The notes under the pieces: generated by a model | The model's database searches: none | What the model was told of the DNA's origin: nothing | Seen by the model: the letters and a program-made list of their open reading frames with translations, nothing else | Shown here: piece by piece, positions 8,427 to 17,630 of the stretch | How the letters are laid out: each line of letters begins with the position of its first letter | How positions within the stretch are numbered: position 1 is the first letter of the stretch | Assembly (NCBI GenBank): GCA_016718825.1 | Contig: JADKCL010000001.1 | Span: 310,001-374,000 of the forward strand | Length of the DNA stretch: 64,000 nt | Direction: 5' to 3' | From: Bacteroidota bacterium | Lineage (GTDB): Bacteria; Bacteroidota; Bacteroidia; J057; JADKCL01 | Position numbers and translations under genes: made by a program

Positions 8427-11171
8427 TCAGTCCTTGATCACCTTGGCAACAAAGCTGCCTTGGTCGTTGCGGACGTTGAGGTAGTACACCCCTGCAGGAA
8501 GTAGACTTACATCCATTTGGGATTGCAAGGCACCACCTGTATGCTCCAGCTTGCGCTCCATCAAAATCTGACCCAGCGCATTCAGCAAGCGGATGTGCAA
8601 CACGCCCGAGCCTGCATCCATGGCGGAAATTTTCAGCAAGTCATGGGTTGGAACCGGCGAAACCGACCATTGACCAGGCATCGAATTGGTCAAGCCGACG
8701 ACGATCACGGACACGCTGTCGCAGAGCGTATCTGATCCACAATTGTCCGTCACGGTCAAGCAAACGAGATAAGTGCCATTGGCCGTATAGGTATGGGATG
8801 GATTCTGCAAAGTGCTTGTGCCACCATCGCCAAATGTCCATGCCCAGCTTGTGCCACCAGTGCTAGCATCGGTGAAATCCACCAGACCCAGCACCGCGGT
8901 GGAGGTAAATGCGGCGACGGGCAAATCGCAAACCGTCACCGACTGACAGGTGCTGTCAGAACCGCAAGAATCCGTCGTTGTCAAGCAAACCGTGTACGTG
9001 CCGCCAGCCGCGTAGGTATGCGTCGGATTTTGCAGGCTGCTTGTGCCGCCGTCACCAAAATCCCAAGCCCAGGAAATCGGGTTGCCAGAGGTCATGTCCG
9101 TGAAGCTTGCATTCACGGTGCTACTTGTATAGGACCATGTCGCATTGGCTGCAGGGCAGGTGACCACCAAGGTCTGACATATAGAATCCGAACCGCAGAG
9201 GTTGTTCGTCGTCAAGCAAACTTGATAGGTTCCGGGACCGGAGTAGGTATAGACCGGATCCATCTGTGTGCTCGAGTTGCCATCGCCGAAGTCCCAACTG
9301 TAGGTCACGTTGGGGCCTGTGGAACTGTTGGTGAAGGTTGTCGTGAATCCTGCAGAGGACGAACTGAAACCCGCGGTGGGTGCCGTCAACATCACCACCA
9401 CCACGGTATCGCTTCCCGTGCAGCAATTGTTCGAGACACCCACGACGTAAGTACCACTTGCGGATACCGTAATCGATTGTGTTGTCGCACCCGTATTCCA
9501 AGCGTATTGCTGTGCGCCAGCACCAGCATCGAGCGTCAAGTTCGTGCAACTGAAGATGGTATCCTGTGTTGAGATGCTCACAGAGGCCTGACACTGATTG
9601 TTGATGAAGTCGGTAGAGGCAAACCAAACCGAATCCAAATAGTGGAAGTTGGCAACGTTGATCGGATCGTTGGCACCGCCCATTTGCGCAAATACGATCG
9701 GCAATTTGAATGTGCCTGTTGTCGTCAACACCGTTTCGGCCATTTTGGGGAAGTACAACTTGCCGTTCCAGGTGGGATTGCAAGTGGTCATGTTGTAAGA
9801 GTTGGTCCACTTACGGTTCACGACATCATAAGCTTTTGCATACAGGTTAGGGGATTGATCGGCTGTTGCTTGCAAAATGGTGCTGTCGGCATCGGTCCAA
9901 CTATAGAAAATTTTGGTACCATCGGCTGTGCGGGCGATTTGTGGCTCCATGTCTTGCGTGACGGTATTGGGGGCAGTTCCCCAGGTGCCACGGCCACGGT
10001 AGACATTGCGCAACACCACGGGATTCCAAACGCCATTGCTCATCGTCACATCGACCATGGCATGCCATTGCGTAAAAAACACGGCATAAGCATTGTTTCC
10101 ATTGCAGACTGCCATCAACGCATGCGGGTTGCCATTGACGTCGACCGTCAAATCGAGGTCAAAAGCAGTGGAGACAACATTCCCGACCTGCATATTGCCT
10201 GCAAGACATGGATATTGGCCAAGGTCCACGGTCGTGGGACCGCTCCAGCTTGTGCCGCCGTTGGTCGTCTTGTAAAAGACCGGATAATAAGCATAGGGCG
10301 TTGGGCCGGGCGTGACGTGCGTGAGCATGCAGATCCAGCCGATGTTTCCCGTCGGGTCAAACGCGATTGCGTAGTCGGCGGTCTTGACTGCACCATCCAA
10401 GGCAACGTTAAACGTTGGCGTCAACGTCGAATTGACCGACCAGACGACATCCGTTGTCCCATTCCAGACACCTTTCAATATGCGATAACCCGTCACAGCC
10501 GTGCCGTTGTAAACGTTGTCGATCGACCAAAATGTACCTGGAGCACCCTTGACCATCGACCGCGGAATCAAGGTCTGCACCGCAGTTGGCTGATTATAGG
10601 TTTCCGTGTTGCCCGTGCCATCCAGTTTCCGCACACCGGAGACCGTGCCGTTGAAGGCAGCTGCAACGGTCGCAGCGTAGTAACTCATGTAGGCATTGTT
10701 GGCGTTTGTATTTCCTGCCGGATTGTAGATGGCGACGTTGGGATAGCGTGCCCCATTGGTGCCATTGACCGACAGTGGATTCAACGCTCCCAGATTGCTG
10801 GTCCAACTTGCGCCACCATTTGTGCTCAAATCATAGCGTAGCTGACCGCTATGACCGCCAAAGGCCGTGGCGTTGTTGCGGTGCACAAACAAGATGGAGT
10901 TGATGTCGTTGTCCACGGCAATCGGATTGGCCTCTGTCAGGATGTTGGTGAACACGTTGCTCGAGGTTCCAATGACGTCGTGACTGGGGCAACCGCCAGT
11001 CAGCGGCATCGGCTGAATGACAGGGCCGGGTTCCAACCGCAACACCGAACCCATCACGGGCTCGGAATCAGGAGTAAGATGCCCGAGCCATTGCGTGGTG
11101 GGTTTCTGCGCAAAGCCTGCAAGTGAAAGCAAGCCACAAATGAATGTACCTAGTAGTAGTCTTTTTCTCAT
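8427..11171 (-). CDS. T9SS-secreted multi-PKD surface protein
   Basis: This 914-residue protein is exported by Sec (MRKRLLLGTFICGLLSLAGFAQ) and then through the type IX system. The N-terminal ~530 residues resemble a sialidase/BNR-like beta-propeller (repeated TNGGTSW-type motifs). A Cys-rich Ig-like segment follows, then three PKD domains (WDFGDG, WDFGDG, WTFGDGG), and a type A sorting domain in the last ~80 residues (VSPVPTHDLLKIS...LLNALGQILMERKL...GVYYLNVRNDQGS). The start is set at ATG 11171, where the signal peptide begins; the frame is open further upstream but overlaps the neighbouring gene. Probably a surface or secreted protein that binds or degrades polymers; no enzymatic residue was identified. 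Confidence 0.85.
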   Translation of the reverse strand: MRKRLLLGTFICGLLSLAGFAQKPTTQWLGHLTPDSEPVMGSVLRLEPGPVIQPMPLTGGCPSHDVIGTSSNVFTNILTEANPIAVDNDINSILFVHRNNATAFGGHSGQLRYDLSTNGGASWTSNLGALNPLSVNGTNGARYPNVAIYNPAGNTNANNAYMSYYAATVAAAFNGTVSGVRKLDGTGNTETYNQPTAVQTLIPRSMVKGAPGTFWSIDNVYNGTAVTGYRILKGVWNGTTDVVWSVNSTLTPTFNVALDGAVKTADYAIAFDPTGNIGWICMLTHVTPGPTPYAYYPVFYKTTNGGTSWSGPTTVDLGQYPCLAGNMQVGNVVSTAFDLDLTVDVNGNPHALMAVCNGNNAYAVFFTQWHAMVDVTMSNGVWNPVVLRNVYRGRGTWGTAPNTVTQDMEPQIARTADGTKIFYSWTDADSTILQATADQSPNLYAKAYDVVNRKWTNSYNMTTCNPTWNGKLYFPKMAETVLTTTGTFKLPIVFAQMGGANDPINVANFHYLDSVWFASTDFINNQCQASVSISTQDTIFSCTNLTLDAGAGAQQYAWNTGATTQSITVSASGTYVVGVSNNCCTGSDTVVVVMLTAPTAGFSSSSAGFTTTFTNSSTGPNVTYSWDFGDGNSSTQMDPVYTYSGPGTYQVCLTTNNLCGSDSICQTLVVTCPAANATWSYTSSTVNASFTDMTSGNPISWAWDFGDGGTSSLQNPTHTYAAGGTYTVCLTTTDSCGSDSTCQSVTVCDLPVAAFTSTAVLGLVDFTDASTGGTSWAWTFGDGGTSTLQNPSHTYTANGTYLVCLTVTDNCGSDTLCDSVSVIVVGLTNSMPGQWSVSPVPTHDLLKISAMDAGSGVLHIRLLNALGQILMERKLEHTGGALQSQMDVSLLPAGVYYLNVRNDQGSFVAKVIKD

Positions 11172-11271
11172 AGAGAGTCTTTGATTTAGGATAAGGAGAA
11201 TGAAGTTAAAATTTTTCCGCCAAATAAGCGAAACACATAAAGGAAACTGAAGGAGATTCAAATTCCTGAGC

Positions 11272-11700
11272 TCAGCCCTGTTGCAAGGCCGCAGCAATCG
11301 CCAAGGCACTCGCCTTGTTATTGGGCGAACCCGAACGGTGAAATTTTGCCTTCCAAGGCAATTCGGGATGCTCGATGGCGATGTGCGTGAACATCCATCC
11401 TTCCTTGAGCGTCACTTTTCCGCCGACCTTGCCCAATGGATAATCAAAATGCCCTTCGGTCTGTACAATTCCTTTCGCCCGCGCCACAATCACCCGCTGA
11501 TCGGTCAAGGCAACCAGAAAATATTTGGTCAGCATTTGCCCGATAATGACCCCGGGAATCACGCCGATGATCATCAAGAGAATGATCAACAGGATCGGCG
11601 GCGTTTTCACACCGTAGGCTACACATTGCAGCGTCTCACCTGCGCGCAAAAGCGGGCGCATGGTGTCCGCAAAAATTTCGTCTCTTGTTTTTTCTGCCAT
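11272..11700 (-). CDS. Small membrane protein, function unknown
   Basis: This 142-residue protein starts MAEKTRDEIF and has a strongly hydrophobic double segment (PPILLIILLMIIGVIPGVIIG, roughly residues 35-60). A beta-rich soluble part with a PH-like look follows (FLVALTDQRVIVARAKG, then FDYPLGKVGGKVTLKEG). Bacterial PH domain proteins often show the motif of a membrane segment followed by TDQRVIV. The call is by resemblance only. It is upstream of the T9SS PKD gene on the same strand, 100 bp away. Confidence 0.6.
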   Translation of the reverse strand: MAEKTRDEIFADTMRPLLRAGETLQCVAYGVKTPPILLIILLMIIGVIPGVIIGQMLTKYFLVALTDQRVIVARAKGIVQTEGHFDYPLGKVGGKVTLKEGWMFTHIAIEHPELPWKAKFHRSGSPNNKASALAIAAALQQG

Positions 11701-11757
11701 CTCGTTCCCAGTCGGGTGCTGAATTTTCAGCCTTGAAGATAGCAAATAGGCAATCTA

Positions 11758-12483
11758 TCACAAAATACCTTCTTCCGGGATCATCGCCTCCCCGCACATG
11801 CGCAACAGCACCTGCGCAGTCGCGCGCACGTCCTGCTCACAGTACCGCGCGATGCGCGCATAGTCCTGTTCTTCCCAGAATACACGGCCGACTTCGCTGC
11901 CGTCGATGTCGTCTTTGGGGCTAGGCACACCCAACACGGCGCAGAGCAATTCCAAGCTCGTGTAACTTTTGTAGTCGCCAAATTTCCAGAGCTGCATCGT
12001 GTCGATCATGCCGGTTTCCCAAGGCTTTGCCGACTGGATTTTGGCAATCACGCCCGGCAAGGGCAGGTTGTTGATCAGGTAGCGACGACCCAAGTAGGGG
12101 AAATCGAATTCCTTGCCGTTGTGTGCACAAAGCAAATTGATATTGGCCTTGGCGAACTGGTTGAGCGTCGCGGCAAATTCCGTGAGCAATTGCTTTTCGT
12201 CAGGTCCGGAAAAGGACTTGAGCTTGAGTTGCGGCACATCGGATTCGTACTTCAGATAACCGCAGGAAATACAGACCACCTTCCCGAATTCGGCGAAGAT
12301 CGCGGCCCGTTTGGGGTACATTTCCGCTGGCGTCAATTCCTCATCGACGCGTGCCTGCAGCAGGTCGGATTTGCGTTTCCAGAGTTCCTGCATCGCGGCT
12401 GGCAATGCATCGAAATCAGGCGCCACCGAGGCGGTCTCGATGTCCAAAAACAGGATTTGCTTGAGTTGGTCGCGTGAATACAT
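11758..12483 (-). CDS. Predicted DEDDy 3'-5' exonuclease (PolB-like RNase H fold)
   Basis: This 241-residue protein has the three exonuclease motifs of the DEDD superfamily. They are FLDIET near residue 12 (Exo I, D and E), AHNGKEFDFPYL near residue 120 (Exo II) and YCEQDV near residue 215 (Exo III, Tyr type). These acidic residues bind two metal ions and remove 3' nucleotides from DNA or RNA. It matches the small stand-alone PolB-like exonucleases of Bacteroidota rather than a polymerase. The start ATG 12483 lies 5 bp after the stop of the S41 protease gene, so the two are probably co-transcribed. The substrate is unknown. Confidence 0.85.
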   Translation of the reverse strand: MYSRDQLKQILFLDIETASVAPDFDALPAAMQELWKRKSDLLQARVDEELTPAEMYPKRAAIFAEFGKVVCISCGYLKYESDVPQLKLKSFSGPDEKQLLTEFAATLNQFAKANINLLCAHNGKEFDFPYLGRRYLINNLPLPGVIAKIQSAKPWETGMIDTMQLWKFGDYKSYTSLELLCAVLGVPSPKDDIDGSEVGRVFWEEQDYARIARYCEQDVRATAQVLLRMCGEAMIPEEGIL

Positions 12484-12488
12484 GGTGT

Positions 12489-14126
12489 TTATTTCAGTTC
12501 GAACTTCCCGGTTTTGCTCAATTCCTTCGCCTGTGGCAGCAATTCGACCGCGCGGCGCAAGACATTGTCGCTTTCATGAAACGTCGGATAAAAGGCATCG
12601 TCGTCAAAGAAACGGCGCCCGATAAAAGCTTTCACATAAATCAAAATGTCGCGGCGCGACGTGGCCAATCCAGCAGGATCTAGTTTCACGCCTTTTGCTT
12701 CCGCGAATGCCGTGAATTCATTCAAAATCGTTTCGTCAATCCGGAAATCGCGGTTGAAGGCTTGCGCATTTCCGAGACGCGTTTTGATGTCGGTGTGCAT
12801 ATCGCCATAGTGGAAGGCAAATTGGCGGAATATGTTCTGTGCGATCAATTCGGTGAGGTAATCGCTGTCGAGTGTGGTGTCACGCGCCACGAAGACGTCG
12901 GGCAAAATACCCCCGCCACCGTAAACCGTACGTCCGGAATTGGTTTTGAACTTGAGCGAATCGGGCAGGTCGATCTTGCTGGCATCGTAGATTTCACCGG
13001 ATTCGAAGCGCTCCACGACCTCCATGTCATATTCCTTGGCGCTCATGTTGAAGGGCTTTTGAATGCAGCGACCACTTGGCGTATAATACTGGGAAATCAC
13101 CAAACGCATGGCCGAACCGTCGGCGAAGTCCTTTTGGGTTTGCACGAGACCCTTGCCAAACGAGCGCACGCCCACGATCAAGCCGCGGTCCCAATCCTGG
13201 ATCGCACCGGCGACAATTTCGCTGGCGGATGCGGAGCCATAGTCGAGCAAAACCACCAAGGCGCCCTCCTCAAACAACTCCAAGTCGGAAGAAGCTTTGT
13301 ATTTGGTGCGGCTTTCGCCGATGCGGCCTTCGGTGTACACCACTGTGCGACCCGCAGGCAGAAATTCGTCGGCGATGTTTTCGGCCATGTTCATGTAACC
13401 GCCGGGGTTGCCGCGCAAGTCCAAAACCATGCTTTTCATGCCCTTGTCGAGCAATTTCTGGGTATGCTCCCGAAACTCGTCGTGCGTTGTGCTGGCAAAA
13501 CGGCTGATTTTCAGATAACCCGTCTTGCTGTCCATCATATAGGAATAGTCCACACTGTAAAGCGGAATCTTGTCGCGCACAATGTCGGCATTGACCAACT
13601 GCTTCATGCCGGGACGCTTGACCGACACCTTGACGTGGGTACCTTTTTTGCCGCGGAGTTTTTTCATGACATCGTTGTTGGCGATGCTCACGCCGGCCAC
13701 GGTCGTGTCCTGAATCTTGACAATGCGGTCGCCTGCCTGCAGACCCGCAATTTCGCTGGGGCCGCCTGAGATCACCGCCACGATGTAAATGGTGTCTTCG
13801 ACGAGGTTGAATTCGATGCCGACCCCTTCAAAGCTGCCTTCCATCTGCTCTTCCATCTCTTCCATTTCTTCGGATGCGATGTAGAACGAATGCGGATCCA
13901 AGCCCGTCAACATGCCCTGGATGGCATCATCGACCATTTTCTTGGTGTCAGGTACCTTGACATAGTTGCGCTCGACAAACAAAACCGCCTCTTGAAATTT
14001 TTGCAAACCCGAATTGAGTTCCTGCCTGCGCTGCTCGCTTTCGCCGTCTTTGAGCTGGAAGCCCACAAGCATGCCGACCATTACCAAAATCGCAGCAAAC
14101 AACCCGTATCTGAGGTTTCGATTCAT
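12489..14126 (-). CDS. S41-family C-terminal processing protease
   Basis: This 545-residue Ctp/Prc-type serine protease is anchored by an N-terminal membrane segment (residues ~7-23). A PDZ domain lies at about residues 100-175 (GVGIEFNLVED... GLQAGDRIVKI). The S41 catalytic domain holds the nucleophile in GSASASEI (Ser ~300) and the general base Lys in SFGKGLVQ (Lys ~325), the usual 25-residue spacing of the Ser/Lys dyad. It would degrade or trim periplasmic proteins from their C termini. A Shine-Dalgarno-like AAGGAGA lies 4 nt before the ATG and a TAGTTTTG promoter element further upstream. It leads a two-gene unit with the exonuclease. Confidence 0.93.
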   Translation of the reverse strand: MNRNLRYGLFAAILVMVGMLVGFQLKDGESEQRRQELNSGLQKFQEAVLFVERNYVKVPDTKKMVDDAIQGMLTGLDPHSFYIASEEMEEMEEQMEGSFEGVGIEFNLVEDTIYIVAVISGGPSEIAGLQAGDRIVKIQDTTVAGVSIANNDVMKKLRGKKGTHVKVSVKRPGMKQLVNADIVRDKIPLYSVDYSYMMDSKTGYLKISRFASTTHDEFREHTQKLLDKGMKSMVLDLRGNPGGYMNMAENIADEFLPAGRTVVYTEGRIGESRTKYKASSDLELFEEGALVVLLDYGSASASEIVAGAIQDWDRGLIVGVRSFGKGLVQTQKDFADGSAMRLVISQYYTPSGRCIQKPFNMSAKEYDMEVVERFESGEIYDASKIDLPDSLKFKTNSGRTVYGGGGILPDVFVARDTTLDSDYLTELIAQNIFRQFAFHYGDMHTDIKTRLGNAQAFNRDFRIDETILNEFTAFAEAKGVKLDPAGLATSRRDILIYVKAFIGRRFFDDDAFYPTFHESDNVLRRAVELLPQAKELSKTGKFELK

Positions 14127-14130
14127 GAAT

Positions 14131-14137
14131 TCTCCTT
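14131..14137 (-). promoter_or_regulatory. Shine-Dalgarno-like site of the S41 protease
   Basis: AAGGAGA on the minus strand lies 4 nt before the ATG at 14126. Such a strong site is unusual in Bacteroidota, where most genes lack Shine-Dalgarno sequences, and it supports this start. Confidence 0.55.
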
Positions 14138-14153
14138 ACAATCAAACAATATG

Positions 14154-14161
14154 CAAAACTA
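14154..14161 (-). promoter_or_regulatory. -7 promoter element of the S41 protease
   Basis: TAGTTTTG on the minus strand fits TAnnTTTG and lies 27 nt before the start codon, with the Shine-Dalgarno-like site between them. No convincing -33 box was seen. Confidence 0.4.
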
Positions 14162-14255
14162 AGCGAAGAAAAGGATTTTGGGTAACGCGCTTGCGCGATC
14201 TGCGGGGTAATTTCCTGCGGAATGACAAATGCTGCAAAAGACATCCGATCTCAGC

Positions 14256-14263
14256 TAAATTTG
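14256..14263 (+). promoter_or_regulatory. -7 promoter element of the Nudix gene
   Basis: TAAATTTG fits TAnnTTTG and ends 7 nt before the Nudix ATG at 14271, again suggesting a near-leaderless message. It is divergent from the S41 promoter about 100 bp away. Confidence 0.4.
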
Positions 14264-14270
14264 CTGCACA

Positions 14271-14924
14271 ATGATTGCCAAGGCCCAACTGGATCTCCTC
14301 AGACGCCGCATCGGCGGGCAACTTCCCGGATTGGAAGCCCACGAACGTATGATGCCTGCGACGCGCAAGACCATCTACCGGGACATCACCATCCCGGACA
14401 ATGCCAAAAAAAGCGCGACCCTCATCCTCTTGTACCCCTCCGAAAACGGACTGCATTTCCCGCTGATCGAACGCACCGAGTACCCGGGTGTGCACAGCAA
14501 GCAGATCAGCTTTCCCGGAGGCGCTTGGGAAGAAAGCGATCCCGACTACATCGCGACCGCATTGCGTGAAGCCGAGGAAGAAATCGGCGTGAACCGGCAT
14601 CAAATCGAAGTCATCGGACTGCTGTCGTCACTCTACATTCCGCCCAGCAATTTCTGGGTGCAACCCGTGATCGGATATGTCGACCGCAAGCCGGACTTCA
14701 TCGCCGACCCGAACGAAGTTGCCGCTGTTTTCCCGGCCCCCTTGGCCGACCTGCTCAGCGGCACCCTCAACGGCGAAAGCAAAATCCATCACAGCAGCGG
14801 CATCCACTTGACCGTGCCAAGCTATACAATCGATGGCCGCATCGTCTGGGGCGCAACCGCAATGATGATCAGCGAGATGGTGGAGCTGTTGGGGAATGAG
14901 AAATTAGAAATGAGAAATGAGTAA
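14271..14924 (+). CDS. Nudix hydrolase, probable CoA pyrophosphatase
   Basis: This 217-residue Nudix hydrolase carries the full box GX5EX7REUXEEXGU as GGAWEESDPDYIATALREAEEEIGV (about residues 83-107). It is preceded by HSKQISFPGG, the extra signature of the CoA pyrophosphatase subgroup, which splits CoA into phosphopantetheine and 3',5'-ADP. The start is ATG 14271, just after a promoter-like TAAATTTG. The last ten codons (GNEKLEMRNE) are made of an AT-rich repeat also found inverted at 15040-15072, so the natural C terminus may have been extended. It is followed by the NAD(P)HX repair gene, another metabolite-housekeeping function. Confidence 0.88.
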   Translation: MIAKAQLDLLRRRIGGQLPGLEAHERMMPATRKTIYRDITIPDNAKKSATLILLYPSENGLHFPLIERTEYPGVHSKQISFPGGAWEESDPDYIATALREAEEEIGVNRHQIEVIGLLSSLYIPPSNFWVQPVIGYVDRKPDFIADPNEVAAVFPAPLADLLSGTLNGESKIHHSSGIHLTVPSYTIDGRIVWGATAMMISEMVELLGNEKLEMRNE

Positions 14925-15072
14925 TTGGAATGGGGGAAGTTTCTTGTTTTCCTGCCGCGCTGTTGCGCCCGATTGGGTGTGCAACGCCAATTGTCGCCAA
15001 ACACTTCATTCTCCATTTCATTTAATTCAACCCACGGCTTCATTCTCCATTTCTAATTTCTCATTTCTAATT
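14893..15072. repeat. Inverted low-complexity repeat (AGAAATGAGAAAT type)
   Basis: The end of the Nudix gene (14893-14922) is built from AGAAATT/AGAAATG units, and the complementary units (ATTTCTAATTTCTC) recur at 15003-15022 and 15040-15072, just before the next start codon. The arms could pair as a long hairpin in the transcript. They lie either side of a 100-bp spacer with no gene. Confidence 0.6.
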
Positions 15073-15080
15073 CAACCCCA

Positions 15081-16628
15081 ATGTATCTCAGCAACAGCTC
15101 CGAAATCAGAAAAGCAGATCAGGCCATGATCCAAGACTTTGGCTTTCCCGGCTTGTTGCTCATGGAAACTGCGGGTCGGAAGGCGGCCGAATGGATTCTT
15201 TCACATTGTACTGAACTCAAGTCGATCTTCATCCTTGCTGGACCCGGCAACAATGGTGGCGATGGCCTTGTCATCGCAAGGTACCTGCAACAGGCGGGAA
15301 GAAAAGTCGAAATCCTGCTTTCCCACGATCCGCAAAACTATCAGGGGGATGCCTTGGCGAATTGGAAAGCCCTTCAAGGCTTGGACATTCCTGTGCATCA
15401 ATGGCCTTGTGCGCTGCCCGCGAAAATGCGCAAACGGCCCGAAGGTTGCCTGGTGGTGGATGCCCTTCTCGGAACTGGAATCACGGACAAGTTGCGCGGC
15501 CCGGTCGCGGAGATGATCGAGGCAGTCGCACCACTTCGGATAAATACCTTTGCCATCGACCTGCCGAGCGGGCTCAGCGCCGATACTGGCGAACGTTTCA
15601 ATACGCCGCTCAAAGCCGAGGCTACGCTCACATTCCAATGCCCGAAGATTTGTCATTATGTCACTCCTGCCGCGGATGATTGCGGGGCGGTGTATGTGCT
15701 CGATATCGGGATCTTGCCCAAGGTGATGGCTGGACTGGGCATTCGGAGGTTTTTGCTGGATGAAGCCCTTTGTTGCCAGTTTTACCAAAAACGGCCCGAA
15801 GCGGGGCACAAGGGCACATTTGGACATGCTGCACTCGTCGGGGGCAGCAAAGCTTATGCCGGTGCGATTGCCTTGAGCGGCATGGCTGCCCTTCAATCCG
15901 GTGCGGGCCTCAGCAGCGTCTTTACCACCGAAAGCGCCCGCTGCGCGGTCTACCAAGGCCGCCCCGAATTGATGGTGCGTTCCTTTGGGACCGCCGAAAC
16001 CGAATGGCTTACCGCTGCCGCCCTGCCGGCTTTGACCGAATTTCTGAAAGGCAAATCATCCCTCGCCGTGGGCCCCGGCCTCGGCAACGAACCCGAAACC
16101 TGCAATTTCCTGCAGGGCTTGCTCCAAGCCTGGAACCGTCCGCTGGTAATCGACGCCGACGCACTCAACATCTTGTCCTCGGAGCCGGAACTTTGGCGCT
16201 ACGTGCCGCAAGGGTCGATCCTGACACCGCATCCCGGCGAAATGGCGCGGCTGTTGCCCGGGCGCGACGTGCACAATCGCCGCATTGAATGCGCCGAATT
16301 TTTGGCCGAACAAAAGCAGGTCATCGTGGTTTTGAAAGGCAAGGGAACCGTGGTGGCATTCCCCGATGGCAAAACCTATGTCAACAGCAGCGGCAATTCG
16401 GGAATGGCGACCGGCGGGGCCGGTGATGTGCTCACGGGCATGCTCACGGGCTTGCTCGCGCAGGGCTATACGCCCGAGCAGTCCGCCACGATGGGCGTGT
16501 ACTTGCACGGGCGCGCAGGCGACTTTGCCGCCGCATTTTCCAAGGAGGGCGTAACGGCATCGCTGATTTCAGAACGTATCGGCGCCGCCATCGGAGTCAT
16601 TGAAAGGCGCGTGAACAATGAAAAATGA
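15081..16628 (+). CDS. nnr: Bifunctional NAD(P)H-hydrate epimerase / ADP-dependent NAD(P)H-hydrate dehydratase
   Basis: This 515-residue fusion repairs hydrated NADH and NADPH. The N-terminal YjeF-type epimerase domain (residues 1-~215) shows LAGPGNNGGDGLVIARYL and VVDALLGTGI...LRGPVAEMIE. The C-terminal ribokinase-like dehydratase domain (from ~235) shows GTFGHAALVGGS, VIDADALNIL, LTPHPGEMARLL and the nucleotide-site motif GNSGMATGGAGDVLTG. Length fits the fused form. ATG 15081. The stop overlaps the start of aroE by 11 bp, so the two are translated from one message. Confidence 0.95.
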   Translation: MYLSNSSEIRKADQAMIQDFGFPGLLLMETAGRKAAEWILSHCTELKSIFILAGPGNNGGDGLVIARYLQQAGRKVEILLSHDPQNYQGDALANWKALQGLDIPVHQWPCALPAKMRKRPEGCLVVDALLGTGITDKLRGPVAEMIEAVAPLRINTFAIDLPSGLSADTGERFNTPLKAEATLTFQCPKICHYVTPAADDCGAVYVLDIGILPKVMAGLGIRRFLLDEALCCQFYQKRPEAGHKGTFGHAALVGGSKAYAGAIALSGMAALQSGAGLSSVFTTESARCAVYQGRPELMVRSFGTAETEWLTAAALPALTEFLKGKSSLAVGPGLGNEPETCNFLQGLLQAWNRPLVIDADALNILSSEPELWRYVPQGSILTPHPGEMARLLPGRDVHNRRIECAEFLAEQKQVIVVLKGKGTVVAFPDGKTYVNSSGNSGMATGGAGDVLTGMLTGLLAQGYTPEQSATMGVYLHGRAGDFAAAFSKEGVTASLISERIGAAIGVIERRVNNEK

Positions 16629-17361
16629 ATTCGGACTACTAGGTAAAAAGCTTGGCCACAGCTTTTCCCGCGGGTATTTCACCAACAAGTTCCATGAGGG
16701 GAAGATCGATGCGATCTATGAGAACTTCGAGCTCGCAGACATCGCGGCATTTCCCGAATTGTGTGCGTCCCATCCGAATTTGCGCGGGCTGAATGTCACG
16801 GTTCCGTACAAGGAGGCCGTGATCCCGTACCTCGACGAATTGAGCGAAAATGCCTACGCTGTCGGGGCGGTGAATACGATTCTCTTCGAAGGTGGCCGCA
16901 AAATCGGCCACAACACGGACATCATCGGCTTTCGCGATGCGCTTGCGGCTGTGTACACGGGCGCGCCCGGTGGCCAAGCACTCATCCTCGGCACGGGAGG
17001 CTCCGCCAAGGCGGTCCGGTTTGTTCTCCAGCATTTCTTCGAATTTGACAACATCCAAAATGCCTCGCGTTACCCTGTGGGTGAACAACAAATCAGCTAC
17101 GAAGCCTTGGAAATCGCAGGACTCAGCCAATTCCGCCTGATCGTGAACTGTACGCCTGTCGGCATGGCGCCCCACGACAAGGAAAGTATTCCGCTGCCTT
17201 ATGCCACACTCGACAAAAGCTGTCTCGTCTATGACCTGATTTACAATCCGGCGGAGACGCGCTTGCTTGCCGCTGCCAAAAAGCATGGCTGCCCGATCGC
17301 CAATGGCTTGGACATGCTCATCCGGCAGGCCGATGCGAGTTGGGCGATTTGGGTTGGGTAA
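16618..17361 (+). CDS. aroE: Shikimate dehydrogenase
   Basis: This 247-residue protein reduces 3-dehydroshikimate to shikimate with NADPH in aromatic amino acid synthesis. The substrate-binding domain shows GLLGKKLGHSFS (the conserved Ser pair) and LNVTVPYKEAVIPYLD (catalytic Lys). GAVNTI and GHNTDIIGF carry the conserved Asn and Asp. The NADP-binding loop is LGTGGSAKAV, and VNCTPVGM is also standard. It is slightly shorter than the E. coli enzyme (272) but complete. The start overlaps nnr by 11 bp. Confidence 0.95.
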   Translation: MKNEFGLLGKKLGHSFSRGYFTNKFHEGKIDAIYENFELADIAAFPELCASHPNLRGLNVTVPYKEAVIPYLDELSENAYAVGAVNTILFEGGRKIGHNTDIIGFRDALAAVYTGAPGGQALILGTGGSAKAVRFVLQHFFEFDNIQNASRYPVGEQQISYEALEIAGLSQFRLIVNCTPVGMAPHDKESIPLPYATLDKSCLVYDLIYNPAETRLLAAAKKHGCPIANGLDMLIRQADASWAIWVG

Positions 17362-17630
17362 CCAATTTCCAGCCTTGGGAATCGGTTTTCAATAAAATCC
17401 ATGTTGATGTGCTTTCCCCTTCACGGTACCATGCTGATGCGAGCAACACAGCTAAGGACCAAAATGGCAAGCATCAGCTTGGGAGATGAGTGAAAAGCGA
17501 TTCCGTAGTCGTGCAGTACCACTGCGGCTCCAATTTTGTCTTTAGAAACGCGCTTGCTAACCGTTCAAGACCCATGCGAAATATAGCCTTGAGAAATCGA
17601 TAAATTGTAGCTCGGTTTAACCCAATCCCT

